Shown piece by piece: positions 7,780 through 16,592 of a DNA stretch of 36,319 nucleotides. The notes under the pieces were generated by a model that made no database searches, was not told the origin of the DNA, and saw only the letters and a list, made by a program, of their open reading frames with translations. The position numbers and the translations under genes are program-made. This stretch comes from an uncultured Pseudomonadota bacterium (GTDB lineage Bacteria > Pseudomonadota > Gammaproteobacteria > Burkholderiales > SG8-39), in the NCBI GenBank assembly GCA_903834835.1, contig CAILKO010000040.1:1-36319 (forward strand). Direction: 5' to 3'. The first letter of the stretch is position 1, and each line of letters begins with the position of its first letter.

Positions 7780-8334
7780 ATGGAAGACAGCACTCCGCAA
7801 GACGACCTCCCGAGCAAGACGCGCCGCAAGCAGGCGATGCACGCCTTGCAGGCACTTGGCGCCGAGCTCGTCGAGCTGCCGAAGTCCCGCACGGACGCGA
7901 TCGGGCTGCCCGATGCGCTGAATCGCGCTCTCGCCGACGCGCGCCGCTTCACGGCGCACGAGGCCAGACGCCGCCAGCTCCAGTATATCGGCCGGCTGAT
8001 GCGCGACATCGACCCCGAACCGGTCCGCGCCGCGATCGAGCGTTTCCACGGAAAATCCCGCGCGGAAGCCGCACGCCTCAAATTGCTCGAGCGCTGGCGC
8101 AGCCGGCTTATTGAGGACGACGCAGCGCTCACCGAGTACACCGCCGAACACGCCCAGGCCGACATTCAGGCGCTGCGCACGCTGATACGCAACGCGCGCC
8201 GCGAGATCGCGGCCGCCCGCCCGCCGCGCGCCCAGCGCGAACTGTATCGCGCCCTGCGAGATGCCGACGGCATCCAGCCATCGCCCGATGCCACCGAGGA
8301 AGACCCGGATGAACAGCACACCGATGTCCGCTGA
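7780..8334 (+). CDS. darP: Ribosome assembly factor DarP (YjgA, DUF615)
   Basis: This 184-residue protein matches the length and layout of the YjgA/DarP family. A basic N-terminus contains SKTRRKQAMHALQALG, the middle carries the conserved RRRQLQYIGRLMR motif (residues 67-79), and long amphipathic helices follow. DarP binds late 50S precursors and helps finish domain assembly at the peptidyl-transferase centre. The gene is transcribed away from pmbA, and its end overlaps the start of mog by 26 bases, so the two are probably cotranscribed. The acidic, polar C-terminal tail (about 165-184) is less conserved. Confidence 0.93.
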   Translation: MEDSTPQDDLPSKTRRKQAMHALQALGAELVELPKSRTDAIGLPDALNRALADARRFTAHEARRRQLQYIGRLMRDIDPEPVRAAIERFHGKSRAEAARLKLLERWRSRLIEDDAALTEYTAEHAQADIQALRTLIRNARREIAAARPPRAQRELYRALRDADGIQPSPDATEEDPDEQHTDVR

Positions 8335-8917
8335 CGCACCACTCGTGATCGGCCTGGTCTCGATCAGCGACCGTGCCTCAAGCGGCGTCTATCAGGACGA
8401 AGGCATCCCGTCCCTGCTCGCCTGGCTGCGTGGCGCAATCACTTCACCCGCCTGGCGCGAAGAAACCCGCCTGATCGCCGATGAGCAGCCGCTGATCGAG
8501 TCGACGCTGCGCGAACTGGTCGACGAGCGCGCCTGCCAGCTCGTGCTTACCACCGGCGGCACCGGCCCGGCGCTGCGCGACGTAACGCCCGAGGCAACAC
8601 TGGCAGTCGCGGACAAGGTAATGCCCGGCTTCGGCGAACAGATGCGCCAGATCAGCCTCCGGTTCGTGCCGACCGCGATCCTGTCCCGCCAGGTGGCAGT
8701 GATACGCGGACAATGCCTGATCATCAACCTTCCGGGCCAGCCGAAGGCGATCCGCGAAACCCTGGAAGGACTGAAGGATGCCGAAGGAAAGCCGGTCGTG
8801 CACGGCATCTTTGCTGCCGTGCCCTACTGTGTCGATCTGATCGGCGGACCCTATATCGAGACAGATGAAGCGGTGGTAAAGACCTTCCGTCCGAAATCCG
8901 CGATCCGATCGAAGTAG
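8309..8917 (+). CDS. mog: Molybdopterin adenylyltransferase MogA
   Basis: MogA activates molybdopterin with ATP before molybdate is inserted, the penultimate step of molybdenum cofactor synthesis. The 202-residue product carries TTGGTGP at 81-87, RDVTPEATLAVADKVMPGFG at 90-109, the SRQVAVIRG strand and LPGQPKAIRETLEG, all typical of MogA/MoaB. The ATG at 8309 is preferred over an in-frame upstream ATG at 8261 because AGGAAG at 8297-8302 is six bases before it and the resulting length suits the family (E. coli 195 residues). It overlaps the 3' end of darP. The cofactor it helps make would be needed by the Mo hydroxylase at 456-2759, but mog next to pmbA and yjgA is a general arrangement, so this proximity need not be functional. 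Confidence 0.95.
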   Translation: MNSTPMSADAPLVIGLVSISDRASSGVYQDEGIPSLLAWLRGAITSPAWREETRLIADEQPLIESTLRELVDERACQLVLTTGGTGPALRDVTPEATLAVADKVMPGFGEQMRQISLRFVPTAILSRQVAVIRGQCLIINLPGQPKAIRETLEGLKDAEGKPVVHGIFAAVPYCVDLIGGPYIETDEAVVKTFRPKSAIRSK

Positions 8918-8934
8918 CGCGGCCGGAACCGCGC
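8917..8934. terminator. Short GC hairpin in the mog/RND convergent junction
   Basis: GCGCGG and CCGCGC (8917-8922, 8929-8934) flank the six-base loop CCGGAA in a gap of only 21 bases between two convergent genes. It could block read-through both ways. There is no T tract and it lacks the GTAAC core of the other convergent-junction palindromes. Confidence 0.3.
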
Positions 8935-8938
8935 CCGC

Positions 8939-11900
8939 TCAGTTCTCCACCGGGTTCGCGCGCTTCACCCTGAACCAGGCAGCATACAGCGCCGGCACAA
9001 ACACCAAGGTCAGCACCGTAGCCACCAGGAGGCCGCCCATGATTGCCATGGCCATCGGCCCCCACAACACACTGCGGGTGAGCGGAATCATTGCGAGCAT
9101 GGCTGCAGCGGCGGTAAGAACGATCGGGCGAAAGCGGCGCACCGTCGCTTCACGGATGGCAACCCAGGGGGCCGACCCCGTCTCGATGTCCTGATCGATC
9201 TGGTCCACCAGTATCACGGTGTTGCGCATGATCATGCCGCCGAGCGCGATCGTCCCGAGCATGGCCACGAATCCGAAGGGCTTGTGGAAAACGAGAAGCG
9301 CAAGCGCCACGCCGACAATGCCGAGCGGCGCGGTCAGCACGACCATGAAGGTGCGCGAGAAGCTCTTGGTTTGCATCATCAGCAGTGCAAGCACAAGCGC
9401 GAGCATCATCGGCATGCCGGCCGCAATAGAGGCCTGGGCACGGGTGTTTTCCTCATAGGCCCCGCCAATCTCGATCCGGTAGCCCGGAGGAAGCGCGGCG
9501 CGTATTTCGCTCAAAGTAGGATCGATCGCAGCGCTCACGTCGGGAGCCTGCACGCTGTCGATGATGTCGGCACGCACTGTGAGGGCGAGCTCGCGGCTGC
9601 GGCGCCAAAGGATGGGTTCCTCCATGACCGGCCGGACCGTAGCGAGCTGCGCGACGGGCACACTGCCGGCCGCGACCGCGACAGGCACCTCACCCAGCGT
9701 GTCGAGCGCGCGCCGTTCGGCCTCCGGGGCGCGGAGAACGACATCGATCAACCGGTCGTTTTCGCGGTACTGACCGATCGGCGCACCGCTTAGCGTCATG
9801 CCTAGTGCGCGCGCGATCGCCTGTGAACTCGTACCGAGTGCCCGCGCCCTGTCCTGGTCCACGTCGATGCCGAGCGCGAGCACCCGGTCGCCCCAGTCGA
9901 GGTTGGTGTCGCGTATTGCCGGATGCGCACGAACCTTCTCCGCAACCTGGTCGGCGACGCGCTTCAGCGTCTGCGCATCGGGGCCGGTTACGCGAAACTG
10001 TATCGGATAGTTCACCGGGGGACCGAGTGGCACCCTGAGGACGCGTCCGCGCACTCCCGGGAAATCGTCGTCGAAGGCCTTGCGTAACTTCGCGACCACA
10101 CGCTCGCGCGCCTCGACGTCCCGGGTAAGGACTACGAGCTCAGCGAAATTCGAGCGGAACAGTTGCTGCTCAAGCGACAGGAAGAAGCGCGGCGAGCCGT
10201 TCCCGACGTAACTGACGTAGGTTTCGACGTCCGTGTCGCCTTCGAGCAGTTTCTCCACGCGCGCGGCCTCGCGTTCCGAGGCACGTACGCTAGAGCCCTC
10301 CGGCAACCACAGATCGACCATCAACTCGACCCGGTTGGACGAAGGAAAGAACTGCTTTTCCGTGAGCATCATGCCGAGCGCGCCGAGCACGAACACTGCG
10401 AGTGTTCCAGCAAGCACCAGTTTTCGATGGTCGATGCACCAGTCGATCAACGCGCGAAGGCTCCGATAGAAGGGCTTCTGGTAGACATCGCGCGGCTCGC
10501 CATCCTCCGCGCGGCGCTCCTTCAGGAGCAGCGCGCCGAGGTACGGCGCCGCGATCACGGCCGCGAACCAGGAAATGACGAGCGCAAGCACGGTCACCGA
10601 GAAGATTGTGAACGTGTACTCCCCCGTCGACGAGCGTGCGGTCGCGATCGGCATGAATCCCGCGGCAGTGATCAGGGTGCCGGTGAGCATCGGAAACGCA
10701 GTCGAGCTGTACGCGTAGGTTGCGGCAGTGAGTTTGTCGTACCCCTCCTCCAGCTTCCTCGCCATCATCTCGACTGCAATCATCGCATCGTCAACCAGCA
10801 AGCCGAGTGCGATGATCAGGGCGCCTGTCGACACCCGGTGCAGATCGATATTCAGGTAGTACATCGCGAGGAACGTGGCCGCGAGAACGAGCGGTATCGT
10901 GAGCGCCACCACAAGCCCCGTCCTGGCCCCGAGCGACAGGAACGACACCACGAGGACTATTGCGACCGCCTCGCCCAGCGCGCGCATGAACTCGCCCACC
11001 GCATGTTCCACCACCGCCGGCTGGTCGGACACCTGCGCAATCTGGATCCCTACGGGAATCTCGGATCGCAGGCGCTCCATCGTGCGCGAGAGGTCGCGTC
11101 CGAGCTGCAGCACATCACCATTGCGCACCATCGAAACGGCGAGTCCGATCGCATCCTTGCCTCGGTAGCGCATGGTCGAGATCGGGGGATCCGAGTAGGT
11201 CCGATATACGCGAGCGATGTCGCCCAGTCTGAAGCTCTGCCCGTTGGCCCGCAGGACAAGCTCGCTTACGGCCTGGACAGAATCCAGTTGGCCGCTGACA
11301 CGCAAGGGGACCAGGGCGTCCGCGGTCTCGATACTGCCGGGGCTAAGTACCGCATTCTGCGCCTGCAGCGCCTGCCCGATTGCCTGCGGGTCGATGCCCA
11401 GCATCGCAATTTTCCGTCCGGAAAGCTCGACAAAGATCTTGTCGTCCTGCACGCCGATCAGCTCCGCCTTGGACACGTTCGGAAGTCTCAGCACCTCCTG
11501 ACGCGCGCGCTCCACATAGTCGCGAAGTTCAGAATGCGAAAAACCGTCCGCGGTAAAAGCGTAGATCGATCCGAATACATCGCCGAATTCATCGTTGAAG
11601 AATGGTCCGATGACATCCGGCGGCAAGCTCTGTCGGATGTCCCCCACTTTCTTGCGCACCTGGTACCAGATCTCGTTCACCTGGGCCGCCGGCGCGCTGT
11701 CGAGCAACTCGAGCACGATCAGCGATTCCCCCGGCTTCGAGTGTGTGCGGGTCCACTTGTAGTAGGGTGTCTCCTGAAGCTTCTTCTCGATACGGTCGGT
11801 GACCTGACGGTCCACCTGCTCTGCGGTGGCACCTGGCCAGATGGTTCGGATGACCATGGCTCGAAACGTGAAATCGGGATCTTCGCGCTGGCCCAGCCTG

Positions 11901-12004
11901 AAGTAGGCGGCGGCGCCGGCGAGAGCGATCGCGATCAGAAAGAAAAGTGTCAGCTGCCGGTACTTCAGCGCCGCCGCGGAGAGATTGAAACCGGAATCCG
12001 GCAT
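8939..12004 (-). CDS. RND efflux permease (AcrB family)
   Basis: This 1021-residue inner-membrane antiporter is the pump of a tripartite efflux system driven by the proton gradient. It has the usual RND layout: a first TM helix (about 18-36), a large periplasmic porter domain with FRAMVIRTIWPGATAEQVD near 47-65, TM2-6, a second periplasmic loop, and TM7-12. The proton-relay pair D405-D406 lies in TM4 within GLLVDDAMIAVE. The ATG at 12002-12004 is chosen over in-frame upstream ATGs (to 12103) because it gives the normal short cytoplasmic N-terminus and begins four bases after the adaptor stop. It forms an operon tetR-adaptor-permease. The QREDPDF segment after TM1 resembles drug-type rather than metal-type RND pumps. 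No outer-membrane factor gene is present, so TolC or a distant partner is presumably used. Confidence 0.93.
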   Translation of the reverse strand: MPDSGFNLSAAALKYRQLTLFFLIAIALAGAAAYFRLGQREDPDFTFRAMVIRTIWPGATAEQVDRQVTDRIEKKLQETPYYKWTRTHSKPGESLIVLELLDSAPAAQVNEIWYQVRKKVGDIRQSLPPDVIGPFFNDEFGDVFGSIYAFTADGFSHSELRDYVERARQEVLRLPNVSKAELIGVQDDKIFVELSGRKIAMLGIDPQAIGQALQAQNAVLSPGSIETADALVPLRVSGQLDSVQAVSELVLRANGQSFRLGDIARVYRTYSDPPISTMRYRGKDAIGLAVSMVRNGDVLQLGRDLSRTMERLRSEIPVGIQIAQVSDQPAVVEHAVGEFMRALGEAVAIVLVVSFLSLGARTGLVVALTIPLVLAATFLAMYYLNIDLHRVSTGALIIALGLLVDDAMIAVEMMARKLEEGYDKLTAATYAYSSTAFPMLTGTLITAAGFMPIATARSSTGEYTFTIFSVTVLALVISWFAAVIAAPYLGALLLKERRAEDGEPRDVYQKPFYRSLRALIDWCIDHRKLVLAGTLAVFVLGALGMMLTEKQFFPSSNRVELMVDLWLPEGSSVRASEREAARVEKLLEGDTDVETYVSYVGNGSPRFFLSLEQQLFRSNFAELVVLTRDVEARERVVAKLRKAFDDDFPGVRGRVLRVPLGPPVNYPIQFRVTGPDAQTLKRVADQVAEKVRAHPAIRDTNLDWGDRVLALGIDVDQDRARALGTSSQAIARALGMTLSGAPIGQYRENDRLIDVVLRAPEAERRALDTLGEVPVAVAAGSVPVAQLATVRPVMEEPILWRRSRELALTVRADIIDSVQAPDVSAAIDPTLSEIRAALPPGYRIEIGGAYEENTRAQASIAAGMPMMLALVLALLMMQTKSFSRTFMVVLTAPLGIVGVALALLVFHKPFGFVAMLGTIALGGMIMRNTVILVDQIDQDIETGSAPWVAIREATVRRFRPIVLTAAAAMLAMIPLTRSVLWGPMAMAIMGGLLVATVLTLVFVPALYAAWFRVKRANPVEN

Positions 12005-12008
12005 GGGC

Positions 12009-13115
12009 TCAGCGCTTTCCCGCATCCACGGCCGGGGCAGCCGCCTGTCCGTCCATGACGCGCACGCGTTGCCCCGGTCTGAGCATCTGGGCACCTGCGG
12101 CAACCACCCGCTCTCCTTTGTTCAGACCGGATTCCACGAGAAAGCCTCCGGCCGTCGCTGCGCCCAGGCGTACCTCCTGCAGCCGAACGGTATCGGCTTC
12201 GCCAACGATGAATACCTGGGCCGCGGCACCGCGCGTGTAGAGCGCCGCAAGCGGCAGCTCGATCGCGCGCACAGCCTCCGCCCCACCAGCCTCGACGCGC
12301 GCGGTCATGCCGAGTTCGAGTCCCGGCGCAGCCTCGACAAGCGTCACCCGTGCTGCGTAGGTTCGGGTGAGCGGGTCGGCAGCGGGCGAAAGCTCGCGCA
12401 ACCGACCTCTCCAGCTCTGGCCCGGCAGGGCTGCTGCAGACACCCGGAATTCGCCCGCCTTGCGCACCGCCTCGCGCTGCACCTCTGGAACTGCGAACGC
12501 GATCTCGATGTCACCCGAACGCGCAAGACGCGCAACCGTCTGGCCGGCGCCAAGCACCTGCCCCACCTCGGCTTCGACACCTGTGATGACGCCGTCCGAA
12601 TCCGCGCGAAGCAAAGCGTAGCCTGCCTGGTTGCTGCTCTGGCCGAGCTGCGCACGGGCCGCATCCAGCCGCGCATCCGTCGACGCGAGCAGTTGTGTGC
12701 GCCGGTCGAATTCCGCCTGACTGATGAAGTTCTTCTCGCGCAATTCGCGATAGCGCTTCAGATCTGCCTCGGCGAACGTGCGCTCCGCCTCGATTCCGGC
12801 CACCTGAGCCCGCGCGGCATTCACGCCGAGCGCAAGATCACCAGCGTCGATGCGTGCGATCATCTCGCCTGCGCGGACCCGGCTGCCGACCTGCACCGCG
12901 CGGTCCACAAGCTTGCCGCCTACGCGGAACGCAAGCCGCGTCTCGACTCGCGCGCGTATCTCGCCGGCATACGCGAAGCGCCTGTAGCTGTCGCGCTCAC
13001 CCACAGTCAGGACTCGCACCGTGCGCATTTCTTCTGGCGGCTTAGGTGCCTCGCCGCGCCCGCAGGCGGCAACCAGGCAGACAACGACGAGCGCCGTCAT
13101 CCGTATCTTCTTCAT
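12009..13115 (-). CDS. RND periplasmic adaptor, lipoprotein (MFP/HlyD family)
   Basis: The 368-residue product starts with a lipoprotein signal peptide (MKKIRMTALVVVC) and a lipobox LVAAC, with the lipidated Cys at 18. It then shows the biotinyl-lipoyl-like half-motif FRVGGKLVDRAVQVGSRVRAG, a helical hairpin (about 100-165) and the second half-motif around SDGVITGVEAEVGQVLGAG, followed by beta-barrel and membrane-proximal domains. It bridges the inner-membrane RND permease (next gene) to an outer-membrane channel. Its start codon overlaps the tetR stop in an ATGA arrangement (13112-13115), so translation is probably coupled. Confidence 0.93.
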   Translation of the reverse strand: MKKIRMTALVVVCLVAACGRGEAPKPPEEMRTVRVLTVGERDSYRRFAYAGEIRARVETRLAFRVGGKLVDRAVQVGSRVRAGEMIARIDAGDLALGVNAARAQVAGIEAERTFAEADLKRYRELREKNFISQAEFDRRTQLLASTDARLDAARAQLGQSSNQAGYALLRADSDGVITGVEAEVGQVLGAGQTVARLARSGDIEIAFAVPEVQREAVRKAGEFRVSAAALPGQSWRGRLRELSPAADPLTRTYAARVTLVEAAPGLELGMTARVEAGGAEAVRAIELPLAALYTRGAAAQVFIVGEADTVRLQEVRLGAATAGGFLVESGLNKGERVVAAGAQMLRPGQRVRVMDGQAAAPAVDAGKR

Positions 13116-13816
13116 GCATTGCTCCGTTTTGTGCTGCCTGACCTGCGTGCGGCGGCTCCGCGCCTGCCCGCCGCGTCCCAGAGGTCAATAAGTGCTGCAG
13201 CGAGCTGACGCTCGAAATCGATCCGAAAGATCTTCATCTCGGGACGTTTCATTACCTCTCGCAGGCAGTCAGGCGGATCCGCCTGCTGCCACAATCCGAT
13301 CATGAGTGCATAACTGTTCATCAGCAACGCAGCGCCGCCACCCGCGGCGAGCCCTGGATACATGCGCTCGATGACCAGACCAAGATCGGCAAGCCTCTCG
13401 CCCAGCCGTGTCTTGAACGCGAGCGCGCAGTCCGTGCTTACCTTGGTGTCGAGCATCGAACGACAACGTCCCGCGAGAGGATAGAAATTGCGGTGCCGCG
13501 AAATGTGCCGGAGCACGATCCGCACTACCGACACCGCATCCGCGCCGCTGGCGGCGAGCGCATCCCCGATCACGTCGAACAGTTCATGCACCTGCTTCTC
13601 ATGCACCGCAAGCATGACTTCTTCCCGTGAACCGAAATAGAGGTACACGGTGCCCTTGGCAACGCCTGCGGCCTGCGCAACCGACTCGACCGGGAAACTT
13701 CCTTGAGGGTCGTCGGCAAGCAGGGACTGCGCGGCAGCGAGAATCGCAGCACGGCGTTCGGACTTGTCCTCCGGATGGACGGCCCGGATTCTGGGTTGAA
13801 TCGGCGGTGAGTTCAT
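13112..13816 (-). CDS. TetR-family repressor of the efflux operon
   Basis: The 234-residue protein has an N-terminal TetR helix-turn-helix (about 20-70), with VESVAQAAGVAKGTVYLYFG at 43-62 as the recognition unit and a helical ligand domain behind it. It is the first gene of the tetR-adaptor-permease operon and very likely represses it when no drug is bound. Two operator-like palindromes overlap the promoter upstream. The ATG at 13814-13816 is chosen because GGGAAG sits just before it. The further upstream ATG at 13873 would place the first palindrome within the coding sequence and the transcript start beyond it. The ligand is unknown. Confidence 0.9.
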   Translation of the reverse strand: MNSPPIQPRIRAVHPEDKSERRAAILAAAQSLLADDPQGSFPVESVAQAAGVAKGTVYLYFGSREEVMLAVHEKQVHELFDVIGDALAASGADAVSVVRIVLRHISRHRNFYPLAGRCRSMLDTKVSTDCALAFKTRLGERLADLGLVIERMYPGLAAGGGAALLMNSYALMIGLWQQADPPDCLREVMKRPEMKIFRIDFERQLAAALIDLWDAAGRRGAAARRSGSTKRSNA

Positions 13817-13849
13817 ATACTTCCCGCCCGGGGCGACCGGGCCGAAAAA

Positions 13850-13862
13850 TGACCAGTAGTCA
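13850..13862. promoter_or_regulatory. TetR operator 1
   Basis: TGAC-N5-GTCA palindrome (N5 is CAGTA), embedded in AAATGAC...GTCAGT. It lies a few bases downstream of the predicted transcript start of the tetR operon, where a bound dimer would block initiation. Confidence 0.7.
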
Positions 13863-13871
13863 GTTCGCCCC

Positions 13872-13901
13872 ACTCTAAATGACCGCCGGTCAGTCTGTCA
13901 A
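13872..13901 (-). promoter_or_regulatory. Promoter of the tetR-adaptor-permease operon
   Basis: On the minus strand a perfect -35 TTGACA (13896-13901) is followed after 18 bases by -10 TAGAGT (13872-13877). Operator 2 lies wholly within the spacer, so repressor and RNA polymerase would compete directly. Confidence 0.7.
13880..13892. promoter_or_regulatory. TetR operator 2
   Basis: TGAC-N5-GTCA palindrome (N5 is CGCCG), again within AAATGAC...GTCAGT. It is centred 30 bases, close to three helical turns, from operator 1, and sits between the -35 and -10 hexamers. Confidence 0.72.
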
Positions 13902-13926
13902 CCGCGCAGCTCTGCGCCCCTCGGTG

Positions 13927-15447
13927 CTATTCGCGGATCATCTCTCGGAAACGCGCGAGTTCGTAGTCTTCCCCCCGCTCGACCAGCGCCTGGGGAAGAA
14001 ACATGTGAAAGCGCGCGCCCTGCTCGAGCTCCAGCTTCAGCCCCGGCACGAATGCGCCGCTGCGCAACGCGATCAGCACCTCTACGGCATCGGATTGCAG
14101 CGGGCGCAGCAAGATGCCGGCCTCGCCCTCGAAACTCGCATCGTTTCCGAACGTGCAAGCCTGCGGCGTGCGTGAGAGTGTCTGGATCCCCACCCGCGCC
14201 TGCTGGTTTCCAGTCTTGCTCACCCGGCGGACAATTCCGACCAGCCAGTTCGTGCCCCCCTCCGGTTGCATGGCAAGCAACGTCCCGACCTTGAGCCAAT
14301 CGCCCTTGATCTGGGGCACAACGGCGCCGAAGCCGCCAGCGCTTACGTTCTCGACGATCCAGCTCTCAGAGGCTGAAGCATCGAAATCGAGGGAATTGGA
14401 ATTGCCGCTACCAAGCGCGTTTGTCACGCCAGTGAGGCCATAGGTGACGGTCAGGCGCGACTTGACGCTGTGCCGCGGGGACTTGCGTTCCGGAGGCTGG
14501 GGCGACCAATACAGTGCGAGGTGGCGCATGACATCGAGCGCCATGTCGACGTCCCGCAACGACGCGTACAAGGGTTCCGCCGGGAGCTGGCGGTTCGCCT
14601 GGACGCGTTCGATCTGCGCCTGCAACTGCGAGAGTGCCTGGGCTGCGCCAAAGCACCGCAAACCGGGCGCCGCAACCGGGGTACGCGCAATACGCAAAGG
14701 CCTCATCGCCTGGCTGATGTCCGTCCAGTAGGTCAACTGCGGCGCGGGCGCCTCGGCCAGTGCGATCCCGCCAACGTATTCGGCAATCAACCGCTCCGCG
14801 AAGTCCACTTCCGGCGGCAGCAGGCCATCCGGCGAGCTCGCGCCGAAGAGTACTGCCTTGAGGAACTCGCGGCGCGGCGCGGAAGCGCCTGCTTCGCACG
14901 CGTAGACGTGACACGTGGCGTCCGCATGGCCGGCCCGCTCCGCCTGTGCATAGAGGAGATTGAGCTGACCCCAAACGGCCATATCGGTCGGGCCATATCG
15001 AAACTGGATCCACTTCAGGCGCTGTGCAACGTTGCGCAGTGCACGCGCGAAAAGAAGACCCGTCTGGGATTTGATCGAGGCAGCACCCTTCGCATCCTGT
15101 GACACACCCGAGAGCATCTTGGTATAGGCATCCGCCGCGTGCCGGTGGTATTCATGAATCCGATGCCAAAGGCGATTCTCCTGAAACTTGGACGGCCTGA
15201 CGGCGGCGAGATAGTCCCGCACCAGGCGCCGCACGCGCGGCTGACCGGCCTCGTCGACCATGAAGAGCATCGACAGGCGCTGCTCCGGCCTGAAGCCCTC
15301 CGCCTCGCTGACTGAATCCAGCCAGTGCTCAAGTTCCTCGAGTGCCTGGGCGGGGTCATCGGCAGGCAAGGTGTCAAAGATCCGTTTTGCTTCCTTCGGA
15401 TCCGCAAGCGGGTGATCCGGCTTGCCGCCGCCAAAAAGTCTGAGCAT
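13927..15447 (-). CDS. PilZ-domain protein with a long uncharacterised N-terminal region
   Basis: This 506-residue soluble protein has a PilZ domain at about 318-430. The c-di-GMP-binding elements RxxxR (RKSPR, 321-325) and NxSxxG (NVSAGG, 367-372) are both present, so ligand binding is likely. The N-terminal 310 residues are mainly helical, with conserved-looking segments such as [18 protein letters not shown], but I do not recognise the domain. No signal peptide or membrane segment is seen. GAGG lies six bases before the ATG. It is transcribed away from thyA and ends 110 bases before the tetR gene on the same strand. A role as a c-di-GMP effector in surface behaviour or cell-envelope control is inference only. 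Confidence 0.82.
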   Translation of the reverse strand: MLRLFGGGKPDHPLADPKEAKRIFDTLPADDPAQALEELEHWLDSVSEAEGFRPEQRLSMLFMVDEAGQPRVRRLVRDYLAAVRPSKFQENRLWHRIHEYHRHAADAYTKMLSGVSQDAKGAASIKSQTGLLFARALRNVAQRLKWIQFRYGPTDMAVWGQLNLLYAQAERAGHADATCHVYACEAGASAPRREFLKAVLFGASSPDGLLPPEVDFAERLIAEYVGGIALAEAPAPQLTYWTDISQAMRPLRIARTPVAAPGLRCFGAAQALSQLQAQIERVQANRQLPAEPLYASLRDVDMALDVMRHLALYWSPQPPERKSPRHSVKSRLTVTYGLTGVTNALGSGNSNSLDFDASASESWIVENVSAGGFGAVVPQIKGDWLKVGTLLAMQPEGGTNWLVGIVRRVSKTGNQQARVGIQTLSRTPQACTFGNDASFEGEAGILLRPLQSDAVEVLIALRSGAFVPGLKLELEQGARFHMFLPQALVERGEDYELARFREMIRE

Positions 15448-15632
15448 GCTTTGCCTCGGTCGTACAAAGTGCAGGTCGCGGAATACGCGTCGCGGGACGA
15501 TGAACGCTCTGCAATCCGCGTCTCGCGATGCCGCGGGATCGTACCATGCGACGCGCCGTTCTTACCTGATTGTCCGGAGACTGCGCTTTGGCCGCGAATC
15601 GAATCGCCCGTGGATCACAGCGTCCGCCGATC

Positions 15633-15638
15633 TATACT
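15633..15638 (+). promoter_or_regulatory. -10 element TATACT upstream of thyA
   Basis: TATACT lies 35 bases before the thyA ATG and nine bases before the ATG of a short upstream frame. The best -35 candidate (TGGATC at 15611-15616) is weak. The match and position make it the likeliest thyA promoter in the 226-base divergent region. Confidence 0.45.
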
Positions 15639-15647
15639 CGCTTCCGG

Positions 15648-15677
15648 ATGAGTACACCGTTCAGAATCCAGACATGA
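15648..15677 (+). other. Nine-codon upstream frame whose stop overlaps the thyA start
   Basis: The ATG at 15648 opens a frame encoding MSTPFRIQT, ending in TGA at 15675-15677. This overlaps the thyA ATG (15674-15676) in an ATGA arrangement. If translated, it would couple thyA translation to ribosomes finishing the leader. No ribosome-binding site precedes the short frame. Confidence 0.3.
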
Positions 15678-16501
15678 CCCTACGCGAGACCCCCCAGAGC
15701 CGGACCGAACACCAGTATCTCGATCTGCTGACCGAGGTCCTAGAACGAGGCGCCCGCAAGGACGACCGTACGGGCACCGGCACACACTCCATATTCGGGG
15801 CGCAGATGCGGTTTGATCTCGGTGCCGGCTTTCCGCTGCTTACAACCAAGAAGCTGCACCTGAAATCAATCCTGTATGAGCTTCTGTGGTTCATCCGCGG
15901 CGAGACCAACGTCCGCTGGTTGCAGGAGCGCGGCGTCAGCATCTGGGACGAATGGGCGGACGAGAACGGCGATCTCGGCCCGGTATACGGCTACCAGTGG
16001 CGTCACTGGCGCACGCCGGACGGGCGTGAGATTGATCAGTTGCGTCAGGTGGTCGAGGCCATCCGCAGGAATCCGGACTCCCGCCGTCACATCGTCACGG
16101 CCTGGAACCCTGCTGACGTCGATCGCATGGCGCTCCCGCCCTGCCACGCGCTGTTCCAGTTCTATGTCGCGGAAGGCCGCCTCTCCTGCCAGATGTATCA
16201 GCGCAGCGCGGACCTGTTCCTCGGCGTGCCCTTCAACATCGCATCCTACGCCCTGCTGACGATGATGACCGCTCAGGTCACGGGCTGCGCACCGGGCGAT
16301 TTCGTGATCACCCTCGGCGACGCGCATCTCTATGTGAATCACGTCGATCAGGCGCGCGAGCAGTTGGCGAGAGAACCGCGCGACTTCCCGCACATGCGGC
16401 TCAATCCTTCGGTAAAGGACTTGTTCGAATTTTCCTACGAGGACTTCACGCTGGAGGGCTACGACCCGCATCCGGCAATCCGTGCACCGATCGCGGTATG
16501 A
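15674..16501 (+). CDS. thyA: Thymidylate synthase
   Basis: ThyA converts dUMP to dTMP using methylene-tetrahydrofolate, supplying DNA precursors. The 275-residue product (E. coli 264) shows [12 protein letters not shown] at 31-42, the nucleophile Cys157 in [14 protein letters not shown] at 137-146, the QRSAD folate/dUMP-site motif at 176-180 and the C-terminal PIAV closing segment. The frame is open far upstream to 15422, but that stretch is arginine-rich and non-homologous, and the family N-terminus fits the ATG at 15674. No strong ribosome-binding site precedes it. dfrA (folA), often the next gene, is absent here. Confidence 0.95.
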   Translation: MTLRETPQSRTEHQYLDLLTEVLERGARKDDRTGTGTHSIFGAQMRFDLGAGFPLLTTKKLHLKSILYELLWFIRGETNVRWLQERGVSIWDEWADENGDLGPVYGYQWRHWRTPDGREIDQLRQVVEAIRRNPDSRRHIVTAWNPADVDRMALPPCHALFQFYVAEGRLSCQMYQRSADLFLGVPFNIASYALLTMMTAQVTGCAPGDFVITLGDAHLYVNHVDQAREQLAREPRDFPHMRLNPSVKDLFEFSYEDFTLEGYDPHPAIRAPIAV

Positions 16502-16534
16502 CGTCTAGCGAACGGTGAAACGAAGCTCCCTGGC

Positions 16535-16566
16535 AGAATATGGTAACAAAAACGTTACCATATTCT
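16535..16566. repeat. Palindrome copy 2 (GTAAC-N6-GTTAC family), convergent junction
   Basis: Perfect 13-bp arms at 16535-16547 and 16554-16566 flank the loop AAAAAC. The inner ten bases (ATATGGTAAC) differ from copies 1 and 3 at two positions, each with the matching change in the opposite arm, so pairing is preserved. It lies 33 bases after the thyA stop and 26 bases from the opposing gene's stop. No long T tract follows on either strand. Confidence 0.8.
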
Positions 16567-16592
16567 CAGATCACGCTTCTGTGATGCCTGCT

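Noticed and set aside
8309..8917. mog as a dedicated part of the Mo hydroxylase locus
   Set aside because: mog next to pmbA and yjgA is a widespread arrangement, so closeness to the Mo enzyme is probably incidental.
10163..12058. 631-codon plus-strand frame opposite the RND permease
   Set aside because: Shadow of the permease codons. The composition (Arg/His/Gln-rich) is not protein-like, and no ribosome-binding site or homologous motif is present.
15422..15673. 84-residue N-terminal extension of ThyA
   Set aside because: Arginine-rich, overlaps the start of the divergent PilZ gene, and not part of the family; the ATG at 15674 fits the homologous start.
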